The notes below the pieces were generated by a model. The model had not been told where the DNA came from, ran no database searches, and was given only the letters and a program-made list of their open reading frames with translations. This document shows, in pieces, positions 17,497-26,180 of a stretch of 64,000 nucleotides of DNA. Origin of the DNA: Defluviitaleaceae bacterium (lineage in GTDB: Bacteria > Bacillota > Clostridia > Lachnospirales > WQUN01); assembly GCA_009780185.1 (NCBI GenBank), contig WRAN01000002.1:62001-126000 (forward strand), given 5' to 3'. The stretch's first letter is position 1; every line of letters begins with the position of its first letter. Position numbers and translations under genes: made by a program.

Positions 17497-18434
17497 TAAA
17501 TATTAAAAGGATTTGGTATAACAGCCCTGCCGATTTGGCAGTCGCTAAGGCCTGAGTAAATATAGACATCTTTATCATCTTTTGGTGAAATCCCAGCACA
17601 GAAGGTAACATCATAAAGCCTAGGTTCACGGCTTTCATTCCCTGGGAAGCAGCTTCGTGAGCATATTACTTTAGGAGAGGATGTCTTTAATGATTCAGTG
17701 TCAATTGTAAATGCCACGCTGTAATAATGAAGGAAGTCTATACCATCTAATGGTTTTCTTTGTGAAATATGGCCTATTACCCCTATTTTCCCATCAGTAA
17801 GGGAATGAAGCTGGTTGGCTCCGCCCCATTCATCAGGTGGAAATACGTCCTGGATATGAGGAGCGTTATCTATAATCTCCGCTGTCAAATCATCAAGAGA
17901 TGGGACTATTGTAAATCCAATTTTTGCAATACAACCGTATTTTGCAATTACTTTTTCACCTTGAGGTCTAGAGCATACCGCTACGCTACCACTTGGAAGC
18001 TGACAAAGGCGGATATCCTTCATATGATCCGGCCCATCTAGAAAATGCTTTAGGTTGTAAATACTGGTACCCCTATATAGAAGAGTGCGCCAGGATTTAG
18101 CCCTCTCACCCTCCCAATCCACATATACTCCTCCTAGAATTATTTCCCCATTTATATAAGTTATAAAAGGATCTTCCAAGGGAAATGTTGGGGCATCGGC
18201 AATAGGCTTATAAACCCCTCCTGCTTTAGTGAAAAACACAGTAGTAGAATCACGGCCCATCCGCCCATGAACCCGGCCTGCTATAACTTCTATACCATCG
18301 CTTACAAAGGGAACGGAAGGGTTATATACATCCATATCCGGATACTCAAAAGTAAGAATCTCCGACTCGCGAATGTTACGGTTAGCCAAAAACTCCTCAT
18401 AAGCCCCGCCAATAGACCTAGGTGAAGGCCTCAT
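17493..18434 (-). CDS. DUF1861 family protein, second copy
   Basis: 313 residues, homologous along its length to the protein at 885-1841: FPLEDPFITYINGEIILGG, GPDHMKDIRLCQLPSGS, PPDEWGGANQLHSLTDGKIG, DVTFCAGISPKDD. The start ATG at 18434 has AAGGAGATGG 5-6 bases upstream. It is the first gene of the leftward block, with its own promoter and a perfect copy of the shared operator. Having two divergent paralogues in one regulon suggests two linked steps or two chain-length or linkage specificities on the same sugar, as in paired mannoside phosphorylases. Activity is inferred, not shown. Confidence 0.8.
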   Translation of the reverse strand: MRPSPRSIGGAYEEFLANRNIRESEILTFEYPDMDVYNPSVPFVSDGIEVIAGRVHGRMGRDSTTVFFTKAGGVYKPIADAPTFPLEDPFITYINGEIILGGVYVDWEGERAKSWRTLLYRGTSIYNLKHFLDGPDHMKDIRLCQLPSGSVAVCSRPQGEKVIAKYGCIAKIGFTIVPSLDDLTAEIIDNAPHIQDVFPPDEWGGANQLHSLTDGKIGVIGHISQRKPLDGIDFLHYYSVAFTIDTESLKTSSPKVICSRSCFPGNESREPRLYDVTFCAGISPKDDKDVYIYSGLSDCQIGRAVIPNPFNIY

Positions 18435-18478
18435 AAAACCATCTCCTTACTGCACCTTAATATAAGGTTACAATTATT

Positions 18479-18494
18479 TTTGTAAAGTTACAAA
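18479..18494. promoter_or_regulatory. Operator palindrome TTTGTAA-AG-TTACAAA
   Basis: It is the same palindrome as at 812-827, read in the other orientation. It lies immediately downstream of the -10 of the DUF1861 promoter and covers the start site. Confidence 0.65.
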
Positions 18495-18497
18495 CGA

Positions 18498-18526
18498 ATG
18501 TTATCACTATGAAATTATGTAGTCAA
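18498..18526 (-). promoter_or_regulatory. Promoter of second DUF1861 gene
   Basis: Reverse strand: TTGACT (18521-18526), a 17-base spacer, then TAACAT (18498-18503). Confidence 0.45.
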
Positions 18527-18530
18527 TAAA

Positions 18531-18562
18531 AAAGGATTACATCGCTTAAGATGTAATCCTTT
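18531..18562 (-). terminator. Terminator of the malic enzyme gene
   Basis: A perfect 13-bp stem (AAAGGATTACATC / GATGTAATCCTTT) with a 6-base loop, followed on the reverse strand by a T-run. Confidence 0.75.
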
Positions 18563-18588
18563 ATCTCTTAATAATTGTTGTATTATCT

Positions 18589-19731
18589 TTATAAGCAGAC
18601 CGCTGAAACTGCAGCTGCCACTGCATCTGTTACACTTTTATCCAATGCACTTGGGATAATATAATCAGGCGACAACTCTTCATCTTTTACATAATCAGCA
18701 ATGGCCTTGGCTGCCGCTAAATTCATTTCGTCTGTAATTTTTTTTGCCCGTGCATCCAACGCCCCGCGGAAAATCCCTGGAAAAGCCAATACATTATTTA
18801 TCTGATTAGGGAAATCACTTCGGCCGGTACCTACGATATACGCGCCTGCTGATTTTGCAATGTCGGGCATAATTTCTGGGGTTGGATTTGCCATTGCAAA
18901 TACAGCTGATTTATCATTCATTGAGGCTACCATTTCTTTTGTTACGCAGTTGGGACCGGATACGCCTATAAATATATCAGCTCCAACCATTGCATCTTGT
19001 AACCCTCCCGTTACGACCAGATGATTTGTTTTTTTGGCCAAAAGCTCATGATTTGGAGACAGGCATTCCTTGCCTTTATAGATAATCCCTGCTCTATCGC
19101 ATGGGATTATATTGGTGAAACCTGCCTTAATAAGCAGATTGATAATGGCAGTGCCAGCGGCGCCTGCACCATTGACTACAACTTTCACCTGATCTGGGGA
19201 TTTTTTCGTTAGGCGCAGAGTGTTGTTTATTGCAGCTAGAGCTACTATGGCCGTACCGTGCTGGTCGTCATGGAATACTGGTATGGACAGTCTTTCTTTT
19301 AGCTTCTGCTCTATTTCAAAGCATCTTGGGGCAGATATATCCTCTAGGTTTATTCCCCCAAAACTGCCTTCAAGGAGCGCCACAGCATTTACAAATTCGT
19401 CGGGATCCTTGGTGCCTAAGCATAGGGGAATCGCATCTACATCCCCGAATTTTTTGAATAAGGCCGCCTTGCCTTCCATTACAGGCATTGCAGCAAGTGG
19501 GCCTATATCTCCAAGGCCCAGCACCGCAGTACCGTCTGTTATTACGGCTACGGTATTCCAGCGGCGAGTAAGCTCAAAGCTTTTTGATGGGTCTTTTTCT
19601 ATTTCAAGGCAAGGCAGGGCGACACCTGGGGTGTATGCCAGAGATAAATCATCTTTATTATCAAGTGGGGCACGAAGGGCTATTTCATACTTGCCTCGCC
19701 ATTCGTAGTGCTTCACCAATGCTTTTTCCAT
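18589..19731 (-). CDS. NAD(P)-dependent malic enzyme, short bacterial form
   Basis: 380 residues, the length of the compact bacterial malic enzymes without the phosphotransacetylase tail. Conserved blocks: SLAYTPGVALPCLEIEKDP, NLEDISAPRCFEIE, FHDDQHGTAIVALAA and the dinucleotide fold VVVNGAGAAGTAI. It oxidatively decarboxylates malate to pyruvate and CO2 in the cytoplasm. AAAAAGGAGGG precedes the start. It is divergent from the helicase and has its own terminator, so it is probably monocistronic. Confidence 0.95.
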   Translation of the reverse strand: MEKALVKHYEWRGKYEIALRAPLDNKDDLSLAYTPGVALPCLEIEKDPSKSFELTRRWNTVAVITDGTAVLGLGDIGPLAAMPVMEGKAALFKKFGDVDAIPLCLGTKDPDEFVNAVALLEGSFGGINLEDISAPRCFEIEQKLKERLSIPVFHDDQHGTAIVALAAINNTLRLTKKSPDQVKVVVNGAGAAGTAIINLLIKAGFTNIIPCDRAGIIYKGKECLSPNHELLAKKTNHLVVTGGLQDAMVGADIFIGVSGPNCVTKEMVASMNDKSAVFAMANPTPEIMPDIAKSAGAYIVGTGRSDFPNQINNVLAFPGIFRGALDARAKKITDEMNLAAAKAIADYVKDEELSPDYIIPSALDKSVTDAVAAAVSAVCL

Positions 19732-19826
19732 TGTATCCCTCCTTTTTATGATATTATAGCATAAGAACGAGATACGGATTCCAAGTTAATGATTTTATTT
19801 GGAATCAGTAAGAGGTGTTAGTAGGG

Positions 19827-22202
19827 ATGAAGCCTGTTAAGCTATCTGTTAGTAAAATTATTGCTCTAGTTATGCGCTCAGGGGATATTGATAGCCGATT
19901 CGATAACGGCTCATCCATGAACCGTGGCTCGGCAGCTCATCGCAAAATCCAGAGGGCGGCTATCTCTGATTCGCCGGGATATACAAAAGAAGTTTCACTA
20001 AAATTGGAAACAGAAATTGATGGCACACCAGTGATAATCCATGGCCGAGCCGACGGCATTATCACTAAGCCCGCTATCATGATAGATGAAATCAAGACTA
20101 CCACGTTGCCACTAGATTATATCTACAACCAACACCCCCAACACCTAGGCCAAGCCAAGTGCTATGCGTATATGTATATAAAAACTCTGGAAAATCCCAT
20201 AGAGTCTATTTCCATTCAATTGACATATTATCAATTAGAAAGCGAAGAAATCCGCCATTATCACTGGAGCTTTACTACCGGTGAGCTGGAGGATTTTTTT
20301 TATGATCTGATAAATAAATACGGCCAATGGCTACGCCTTGAGCGAGAATGGGGCGCGATTCGCAATCAGTCTATAGCCCAGACCCCCTTCCCATTCGAAA
20401 CTTACCGCAAAGGCCAGCGAGAGCTTGCAGTGGCGGTTTACCGAGTTATTTCTCAAAAAAAGAAACTATATACCTCAGCGCCAACAGGCATAGGCAAAAC
20501 TCTATCGACCATATTCCCATCTATAAAAGCATTGGGAGAAGACAAGGCCGAGAAAATCTTTTACCTAACAGCAAAAACCGTAACCCGAGTCGTAGCAGAA
20601 GACGCAATAAGATTAATGGCACAAAAAGGCTTACGCATCAAATCCATAACCCTGCGGGCAAAGGATAAAATCTGCCCGAACGAACAACCGGACTGTGACC
20701 CGGATTATTGCCCCCACGCAAAAGGCCACTACGACCGCCTCAATGACGCTGTAATGGATTTACTTAAAAACATCGACCTAATCACTCCTGATATAACGTC
20801 AGAGTACGCAAAAAAGCACACCGTCTGCCCCCACGAATACGCCCTGGAAATCTCGTTATGGTGTGATGTAATAATCGGAGACTACAACCATGTCTTTGAC
20901 CCAGCGGTGCATCTACGCCGCTTCTTTAGTGACGAAGGCGGGGAATATATTTTTCTGATAGACGAAGCCCATAACCTGGCAGACCGGGTTCGTGATATGT
21001 ATACGGCAGCTATCACAAAAAGCTCATTCAGTAAAATCCTCAATGCAATAAGAGGCCGCGATCCTCAAACCTCAGCACTACGCATGGCTCTGCGCAATAT
21101 TTGCGCACACTTAAAGGAGCTAAGAGAAAAAATAGACTGGCCGCTACACCACATCTCAAAAGACCCTGATACCAAAGTCCTAGAACTAGTAGTGAATTTT
21201 ATCCAAACCTCTGGGGAATGGCTAATGTCCCAGAAAAATAATCCTGGCGGCATGTATGAAGAAGTATTAAACCTATACTTTGAAACCAACCACTATGTCA
21301 TGATATCCGACTTATACAACAGCCATTACACCACCATATATGAAGCCCAGAGCAATGATATTACCATGACACTATTCTGCCTAGACCCCTCAGAAGTCAT
21401 AGCCACAGGCCTCAACCGGGGACAGGCCTCCATACTTTTTTCAGCAACTTTTACCCCACTCAATTACTACCGCGATATCTTAGGAGGCACCCCAGAAGAC
21501 TTCACCCTATCCCTCCCCTCCCCCTTCGACCCAACCCGCCTTGCCACGATAATTCACCAAGGAATCTCCACCAAGTATGCCCATCGGGAACAAAGCTACC
21601 AACCCATATCCACTGCCATCCACACAGCAATAAGCCACAAACCTGGCAACTATTTGATATTTTTTCCATCCTATGACTACATGCACAAAGTCTACGAAAT
21701 ATTCATTCACAATTACCCAGAAGTCACCACGCAGCTACAAGAAACGCACATGACAGAAGAAGATCGGGAAGCCTTCCTAGAAGCTTTTACCAAAAAAAAC
21801 AAAATAACTCGTATAGGTTTTGCTGTGCTTGGCGGAATCTTTTCTGAAGGCATAGACCTGAAAGGAGACAGGCTAATAGGCTCCATAATCGTAAGCGTGG
21901 GCCTTCCAAAAATAAACCTGCGCCAAGACCAAATACGGGATTATTTCAACCAGAAAAATGGCCAAGGCTACGACTATGCATATGTCTTCCCCGGGATGAA
22001 CAAAGTACTGCAAGCCGCAGGCAGGGTAATCCGCACAGAAACAGACTTTGGCGTAGTGCTGCTAATAGACAACCGCTTTGCTACCCCAGAATATAAACGC
22101 CTGCTTCCCCACCACTGGATAAACATGCAAACTATCCACAATCTAGACCAGCTCAGCTTCTCAATAACCAAACATTGGCAGCAAGTACAAATGGATATAT
22201 AA
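19827..22202 (+). CDS. DinG/XPD-type ATP-dependent DNA helicase with N-terminal PD-(D/E)XK domain
   Basis: About 791 residues. I prefer the ATG at 19827, since AGAGGTG lies 9 bases upstream; a GTG at 19815 sits inside that RBS. Residues ~1-180 form a Cas4/RecB-like nuclease domain with HGRADGIIT...MIDEIKT (the D, E and K of the motif). Residues ~190-790 are a superfamily 2 Rad3/XPD helicase: Walker A SAPTGIGKT (~217), an iron-sulfur cluster region with four cysteines (~285-335), DEAH box FLIDEAH (~377), and helicase C domain motifs QAAGRVIR. A role in DNA repair or recombination is inferred. Its neighbours are unrelated housekeeping genes. Confidence 0.88.
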   Translation: MKPVKLSVSKIIALVMRSGDIDSRFDNGSSMNRGSAAHRKIQRAAISDSPGYTKEVSLKLETEIDGTPVIIHGRADGIITKPAIMIDEIKTTTLPLDYIYNQHPQHLGQAKCYAYMYIKTLENPIESISIQLTYYQLESEEIRHYHWSFTTGELEDFFYDLINKYGQWLRLEREWGAIRNQSIAQTPFPFETYRKGQRELAVAVYRVISQKKKLYTSAPTGIGKTLSTIFPSIKALGEDKAEKIFYLTAKTVTRVVAEDAIRLMAQKGLRIKSITLRAKDKICPNEQPDCDPDYCPHAKGHYDRLNDAVMDLLKNIDLITPDITSEYAKKHTVCPHEYALEISLWCDVIIGDYNHVFDPAVHLRRFFSDEGGEYIFLIDEAHNLADRVRDMYTAAITKSSFSKILNAIRGRDPQTSALRMALRNICAHLKELREKIDWPLHHISKDPDTKVLELVVNFIQTSGEWLMSQKNNPGGMYEEVLNLYFETNHYVMISDLYNSHYTTIYEAQSNDITMTLFCLDPSEVIATGLNRGQASILFSATFTPLNYYRDILGGTPEDFTLSLPSPFDPTRLATIIHQGISTKYAHREQSYQPISTAIHTAISHKPGNYLIFFPSYDYMHKVYEIFIHNYPEVTTQLQETHMTEEDREAFLEAFTKKNKITRIGFAVLGGIFSEGIDLKGDRLIGSIIVSVGLPKINLRQDQIRDYFNQKNGQGYDYAYVFPGMNKVLQAAGRVIRTETDFGVVLLIDNRFATPEYKRLLPHHWINMQTIHNLDQLSFSITKHWQQVQMDI

Positions 22203-22227
22203 TAAAAAGAAAAAGGAGTGCAATCAC

Positions 22228-23907
22228 ATGAAATTTCCAGAAATGCCGTATACACGGCCAGATTTTGAAGAAACAAAAACAAAACTGGAATCACTTCTAG
22301 CCCAGTTTAAAGGCGCTAAAAGCGCAGAAGAATGCTTTGCCGCTTATAAGGAGTTTGATGATTTCTATGGCAATGTATTTTCCATGTTCTCAATAGCTCG
22401 CATCCGCTACACATTAGACACTACCAATGAATTTTACGACAATGAAAAAGCTTATATGGACGAGGTAAGCCCGAAACTCCAAGCTGCACTTCAAGCTTTC
22501 ACACAAGCCCTACTAGAAACCCCGTTTAGAAAAGAACTGGAAGCCCAGTGGGGCAGCCTGATGTTCGTAAACGCAGAAATAACAACCAAAACTTTCAGGC
22601 CTGAAATCGTCACTGATCTACAAGAAGAAAACAAGCTGGCAAGCGAATATTCGAAGCTAATCGCCTCAGCCCAAATAGAGTTTAACGGCAAAGTCCACAC
22701 CCTAGCTGAAATGACCCCATACTACGAAAACCCAGATGCTAACATCCGCAAAGCCGCAAGAGACGCATCCTCAGCCTGGTACATGTCACACAGCGAAAAA
22801 CTAGACAATATATACGACCAACTGGTAAAGCTACGCACCAACATAGCAAAGAAGCTAGGCCACGACTCATTCACTCAAGTAGGATACTACCGTATGCAAC
22901 GCAACAGCTACGACCAAGCCGCTGTTGCAAAGTTCCGTGAAGGCGTGGTAAAGCACATAGTCCCCATAGTAGAGCGCTTTAAAACCGCCCAAGCCAAGCG
23001 AATCGGTGTAGACAGCCTTACTATTTACGATGATAATTTCTCCTACCCAGAAGGCAATGCAAAACCCCAAGGCACCCCGGAAGATATCTTTGCCCACGGC
23101 AAAACTATGTATCACGCGCTTTCTGGGGAAACAGCCGAGTTTATAGACTTCATGATGGAAAACGAACTCTTCGATGTACTAACCCGCCCCGGTAAAGAAG
23201 CTGGTGGATACTGTGCTTATATTCCCAAATACAAGGCTCCATTTATCTTTGCCAATTTCAATGGTACTTCCGGGGATATAGATGTATTAACCCATGAAGC
23301 AGGCCATGCCTTAGCCGGGTATGTAGCCAAAGACATCTACCCATCAGCTTTACGCCGCTACTCAGCAGAAACAGCAGAAATCCACTCTATGGCAATGGAG
23401 TTCTTCACCTGGCCATGGATGGAAGGTTTCTTCGGTGACCAAACAAAGAAATACTACGAAAGTCATCTAGCTAGTGCCCTAATCTTTATCCCATATGGCA
23501 CCATGGTAGACGAGTTCCAACATCATGTATACGAAAAACCAGAGATGACCCCAGCCCAACGCAATAATCTATGGCTGGAATTAGAAAAGAAATACCGCCC
23601 ATACTTAGGTACAGAAGGCATCCCCTTTTATGGAGAAGGCCGCCTGTGGCAGAGACAGCTTCATATCTATCAAATCCCCTTCTATTATATAGACTACTGC
23701 CTAGCTCAAATAATAGCCCTATGCTTCTGGGCAGAGAACCAAACTAATCCAGACAGCGCCTGGGAGAAATATCGCCGACTACTAGGCTTTGCAGGTACCA
23801 AAACATTTGTGGAGCTAATAGAAGACGCAGGACTACCCAGCCCATTCGTACCAGACAATCTAAAAGCTGTAGCTGACGCAGCAGTTGACTGGCTAGATAA
23901 GCAATAA
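22228..23907 (+). CDS. M3 family oligoendopeptidase (PepF-like)
   Basis: 559 residues, the usual length of clostridial M3 oligoendopeptidases. The zinc site HEAGH is in VLTHEAGHALAGY (~352-364), with the downstream Glu in AEIHSMAMEF. It lacks a signal peptide and so acts on peptides in the cytoplasm. A strong AAAAAGGAG site precedes the ATG. It follows the helicase by 25 bases and may share its transcript. A perfect terminator lies downstream (23931-23974). Confidence 0.93.
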   Translation: MKFPEMPYTRPDFEETKTKLESLLAQFKGAKSAEECFAAYKEFDDFYGNVFSMFSIARIRYTLDTTNEFYDNEKAYMDEVSPKLQAALQAFTQALLETPFRKELEAQWGSLMFVNAEITTKTFRPEIVTDLQEENKLASEYSKLIASAQIEFNGKVHTLAEMTPYYENPDANIRKAARDASSAWYMSHSEKLDNIYDQLVKLRTNIAKKLGHDSFTQVGYYRMQRNSYDQAAVAKFREGVVKHIVPIVERFKTAQAKRIGVDSLTIYDDNFSYPEGNAKPQGTPEDIFAHGKTMYHALSGETAEFIDFMMENELFDVLTRPGKEAGGYCAYIPKYKAPFIFANFNGTSGDIDVLTHEAGHALAGYVAKDIYPSALRRYSAETAEIHSMAMEFFTWPWMEGFFGDQTKKYYESHLASALIFIPYGTMVDEFQHHVYEKPEMTPAQRNNLWLELEKKYRPYLGTEGIPFYGEGRLWQRQLHIYQIPFYYIDYCLAQIIALCFWAENQTNPDSAWEKYRRLLGFAGTKTFVELIEDAGLPSPFVPDNLKAVADAAVDWLDKQ

Positions 23908-23930
23908 TCCAAAACCGTCTTCATATAAAA

Positions 23931-23974
23931 AATAAGTCCCCTTGTCACAGATTCCAGTGCCAAGGGGACTTATT
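23931..23974 (+). terminator. Terminator after M3 peptidase
   Basis: A perfect 14-bp stem AATAAGTCCCCTTG / CAAGGGGACTTATT with a 16-base loop and T-rich flank. Confidence 0.8.
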
Positions 23975-24018
23975 TATACATATTTACTATTTCCACAATA
24001 ATCCAATCAAACTACCTC

Positions 24019-24047
24019 TTGACGAGTACCATTCTTTGGTTTATACT
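24019..24047 (+). promoter_or_regulatory. Promoter of the left tRNA-Phe gene
   Basis: TTGACG (24019-24024), a 17-base spacer and TATACT (24042-24047), about 25 bases before the tRNA. Confidence 0.7.
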
Positions 24048-24072
24048 TTCCCTCGCTTCATCCAAGACTTGC

Positions 24073-24114
24073 GCCCAGGTAGCTCAGTCGGTAGAGCAGT
24101 GGACTGAAAATCCA
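24073..24114 (+). repeat. attL: 42-base direct repeat (left)
   Basis: Identical to 35496-35537. Identity starts exactly at the first base of the tRNA and covers the acceptor 5' strand, D arm and anticodon arm. The integrase crossover should lie inside this block. Confidence 0.7.
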
Positions 24115-24148
24115 TGTGTCGTTGGTTCGATTCCGACCGGAGGCACCA
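24073..24148 (+). tRNA. tRNA-Phe(GAA), hybrid left copy with mismatched acceptor stem
   Basis: The first 42 bases are identical to the intact tRNA-Phe at 35496. The D arm, the anticodon loop CTGAAAA and the T arm (GTTGG/CCGAC) all fold. The 3' acceptor strand is CGGAGGC plus ACCA, which pairs badly with the 5' strand GCCCAGG: positions 4, 5 and 6 are mismatched. The expected 5' partner would be GCCTCCG. This copy also encodes CCA, unlike the other tRNAs here. I read it as the left attachment site of the mobile element: host 5' half joined to an element-borne 3' half from another host. It may not be a working tRNA. Confidence 0.75.
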
Positions 24149-24174
24149 AACGAAAATACTTTCTTAAAAAGTTA

Positions 24175-24215
24175 GGACAAAGAGTGATGTTATCACCCTT
24201 TGTCCATTTTTATTT
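24175..24215 (+). terminator. Terminator after left tRNA-Phe
   Basis: A stem of GGACAAAG and GTGAT paired with ATCAC and CTTTGTCC around a 3-base loop, followed by a T-rich tract. It lies inside the element and would insulate the integrase from tRNA transcription. Confidence 0.75.
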
Positions 24216-24246
24216 TCTCCCATATTTCTTAATAAGAACAAAGATT

Positions 24247-24261
24247 AGACACGAGGATTTT
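24247..24261 (+). repeat. 15-bp inverted repeat, left member
   Basis: AGACACGAGGATTTT, the exact reverse complement of 35400-35414. Looser similarity (TGAGTAT...ATGCAGAA) flanks both copies. It is a candidate integrase arm-binding site. Confidence 0.55.
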
Positions 24262-24356
24262 TAGAAAAAAATGGGCTATTTTTTCAGAAATCCCATTATC
24301 TAAAATTCTGCATTTAATACTCACTGAATATCATTTATTGAAGGAGTGAGTATTCT

Positions 24357-25313
24357 ATGAAAAAGATGTTTACCAACTTTAACAATCAACAGAAAACAGT
24401 CCACGATACTATAAACGACTTCATAAACACTAAAAAAGGAAAGAAAGCCAGCGAAACCACGAAATACTATGAGGATAGGCTTAACGCCTTTTATTCATAC
24501 TTAACCGAGTGTGAAGGTATAGACGAATTACAGATTTTAACAAGGGCAACAATTGATAGATACATGAATCATAAAAAGGTACTAAGCCCCTCTATAAGCA
24601 ATCAAACCTTAAATAATCATTTAAGAGCTATTAGGGCATTTGTTAATTACTGTATTTATGAGGGGTATATAAAACCTTTTAAGATTGAGATGTATCCAAC
24701 GACAAGCACGCCAAGAAAACCATATACAAATGAGGAGCAGGAATTATTATTAGAGAAACCTAATTTGAAAAAATGCACATTCACAGAGTATAGGAATTGG
24801 GTGATTATTTGTCATTTTCTTGCTAGTGGTAACCGCTCAAAAACTGTCAGACATATTAAGATAAAGCATGTGGAATTGGATAGGCGGCGGATTACCTTGG
24901 ATACCACAAAAAACAATGAAATCCTATATATGCCGATTAGTGATACTTATTATCCTATATTGCGCGATTATATGAAGGCGCGAAACGGTCAACCCGATGA
25001 TTATCTATTTTGTACTCAATATGGGAAGCAATTCACAGATGGGGGATTGCGCTGTGTTATGCGCAAATACAATATAAAGCATGGTGTAAATACAACTAGT
25101 TTGCATAGATATCGCAATACGTTCGCAGAAACATGGATAATGAATGATGGGAATCCAAAGAAGTTGCAATATGCGCTGGGACATAAAACTCAACATATGG
25201 TTGATGAATACGTTTCAATTTATGGGAAGGAACTGAAGGAGGAATTTAATGATTTTACTCCTTTATCAATGCAACGGGAATGGCTTGAAAGCAAGAAGAA
25301 GATACGCATATAA
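24357..25313 (+). CDS. Tyrosine recombinase / integrase of the element
   Basis: 318 residues with a SAM-like N-terminal core-binding domain (~15-105) and a catalytic domain (~120-310). All catalytic positions are visible: Arg160 (SGNRSK), Lys185, His250 and Arg253 (HRYRNTF), His276 (LGHKT) and the nucleophile Tyr285 (VDEYVS). AAGGAGTGAG precedes the ATG. It lies 210 bases from the left tRNA-Phe junction and reads into the element, the classic place for the enzyme that integrates into that tRNA. No excisionase gene is evident. Confidence 0.92.
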   Translation: MKKMFTNFNNQQKTVHDTINDFINTKKGKKASETTKYYEDRLNAFYSYLTECEGIDELQILTRATIDRYMNHKKVLSPSISNQTLNNHLRAIRAFVNYCIYEGYIKPFKIEMYPTTSTPRKPYTNEEQELLLEKPNLKKCTFTEYRNWVIICHFLASGNRSKTVRHIKIKHVELDRRRITLDTTKNNEILYMPISDTYYPILRDYMKARNGQPDDYLFCTQYGKQFTDGGLRCVMRKYNIKHGVNTTSLHRYRNTFAETWIMNDGNPKKLQYALGHKTQHMVDEYVSIYGKELKEEFNDFTPLSMQREWLESKKKIRI

Positions 25314-25399
25314 TGTATCTTAAATTTTTGCTTTACCTCTCTTGTATATCAAAAAAGAGCAAAACAATGCACACGAGATATAAATTGCAATGCAACAAC

Positions 25400-25428
25400 T
25401 TGACAAAATGTTAAAAATATATTAAAAT
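25400..25428 (+). promoter_or_regulatory. Promoter of the Phd/VapC-type module
   Basis: TTGACA (25400-25405), 17 bases, TAAAAT (25423-25428). The AT-rich self-complementary bases after it (25421-25456) are a likely antitoxin operator. Confidence 0.65.
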
Positions 25429-25472
25429 ATATATAAGGATTTATATAAATAATATTGGAAGGCGGTGTAATA

Positions 25473-25727
25473 ATGAGAGCAATAAAAACTGCGGATTTGA
25501 CACAAGATTTTAAACGTGTTGCTGACCAAGTTGTTCAAGGTGAGACTGTTCTAATCTCACGTCCAAGAAACGAAAATCTAGTAATCATAACCGAAAGTGA
25601 TTACAATGAACTTGTAGCTGTGTCTAAATCAAAGATTAGAACTCCAAAGCTTGGAGGCTGGGAAGACAAAATCTTTATAGCTGATGATTTTAACGAGCCA
25701 ATGGATGAATTTAAGGAGTATATGTGA
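25473..25727 (+). CDS. Type II antitoxin, Phd/YefM family
   Basis: 84 residues from the ATG at 25473, with GGAAGGCGG just upstream; a TTG at 25455 is less likely. The N-terminal DNA-binding core shows RAIKTADLTQDFKRVADQV and GETVLISRPRNENLVIITE, typical of Phd/YefM. The C-terminus is acidic and would wrap the toxin. The stop overlaps the toxin's possible GTG start, so translation is coupled. It should repress its own promoter together with the toxin. Confidence 0.9.
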   Translation: MRAIKTADLTQDFKRVADQVVQGETVLISRPRNENLVIITESDYNELVAVSKSKIRTPKLGGWEDKIFIADDFNEPMDEFKEYM

Positions 25728-25729
25728 TT

Positions 25730-26113
25730 ATGAGATATTTACTTGATACACACGTTGTCTTGTGGTTTGCTCAAAACTCACCCCTTCTTTCTAGCAACGC
25801 TAAGAAAGTGCTATTGGATATAAATACTGAAAAATACGTTAGCATTATTTCAGACTGGGAAGTTGCGATAAAACTAGGAACAAATAAGCTCAATATAGTT
25901 AATGGATTGTCTGAGTTTCATAAAATGGTTGATAGTAATGGATTTTCAGCATTGTCAGTTTCACGAAATCACTTATCCCAATTGGCAGGCCTCCCACATC
26001 ACCACAAAGACCCATTCGACCGCTTGCTAGTTGGAACTGCATTAGCAGAGAACTTAACAATAATTACTGTTGATGAAAACATACAAAAGTATAATGTACC
26101 ATATCTATGGTAA
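25730..26113 (+). CDS. Type II toxin, VapC-like PIN-domain ribonuclease
   Basis: 127 residues from ATG 25730 (MRYLLDTHVVLWF is the usual VapC start; GTG 25724 is the alternative). The PIN active site is present: Asp6, Glu44 (DWEVAIK), Asp94/Asp97 (HKDPFDRLL) and Asp115. It is expected to be a metal-dependent RNase held off by the upstream Phd-type antitoxin. It probably stabilises the element. A bidirectional terminator follows at 26141-26180. Confidence 0.92.
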   Translation: MRYLLDTHVVLWFAQNSPLLSSNAKKVLLDINTEKYVSIISDWEVAIKLGTNKLNIVNGLSEFHKMVDSNGFSALSVSRNHLSQLAGLPHHHKDPFDRLLVGTALAENLTIITVDENIQKYNVPYLW

Positions 26114-26140
26114 ATCATAGTTTATAAGCCGCCGTCATAT

Positions 26141-26180
26141 AAAAGCCTACCGAAATTATGAAAATTTTAGGTGGGCTTTT
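26141..26180. terminator. Hairpin terminator after VapC-type gene
   Basis: AAAAGCCTACC pairs with GGTGGGCTTTT (one G.T pair) around an 18-base loop. A- and T-runs at both sides make it usable in both directions. Confidence 0.65.

Noticed and set aside
24357-25313. The integrase as a phage integrase marking a prophage
   Set aside because: No capsid, tail, terminase or lysis genes; relaxase and oriT point to a mobilizable element.
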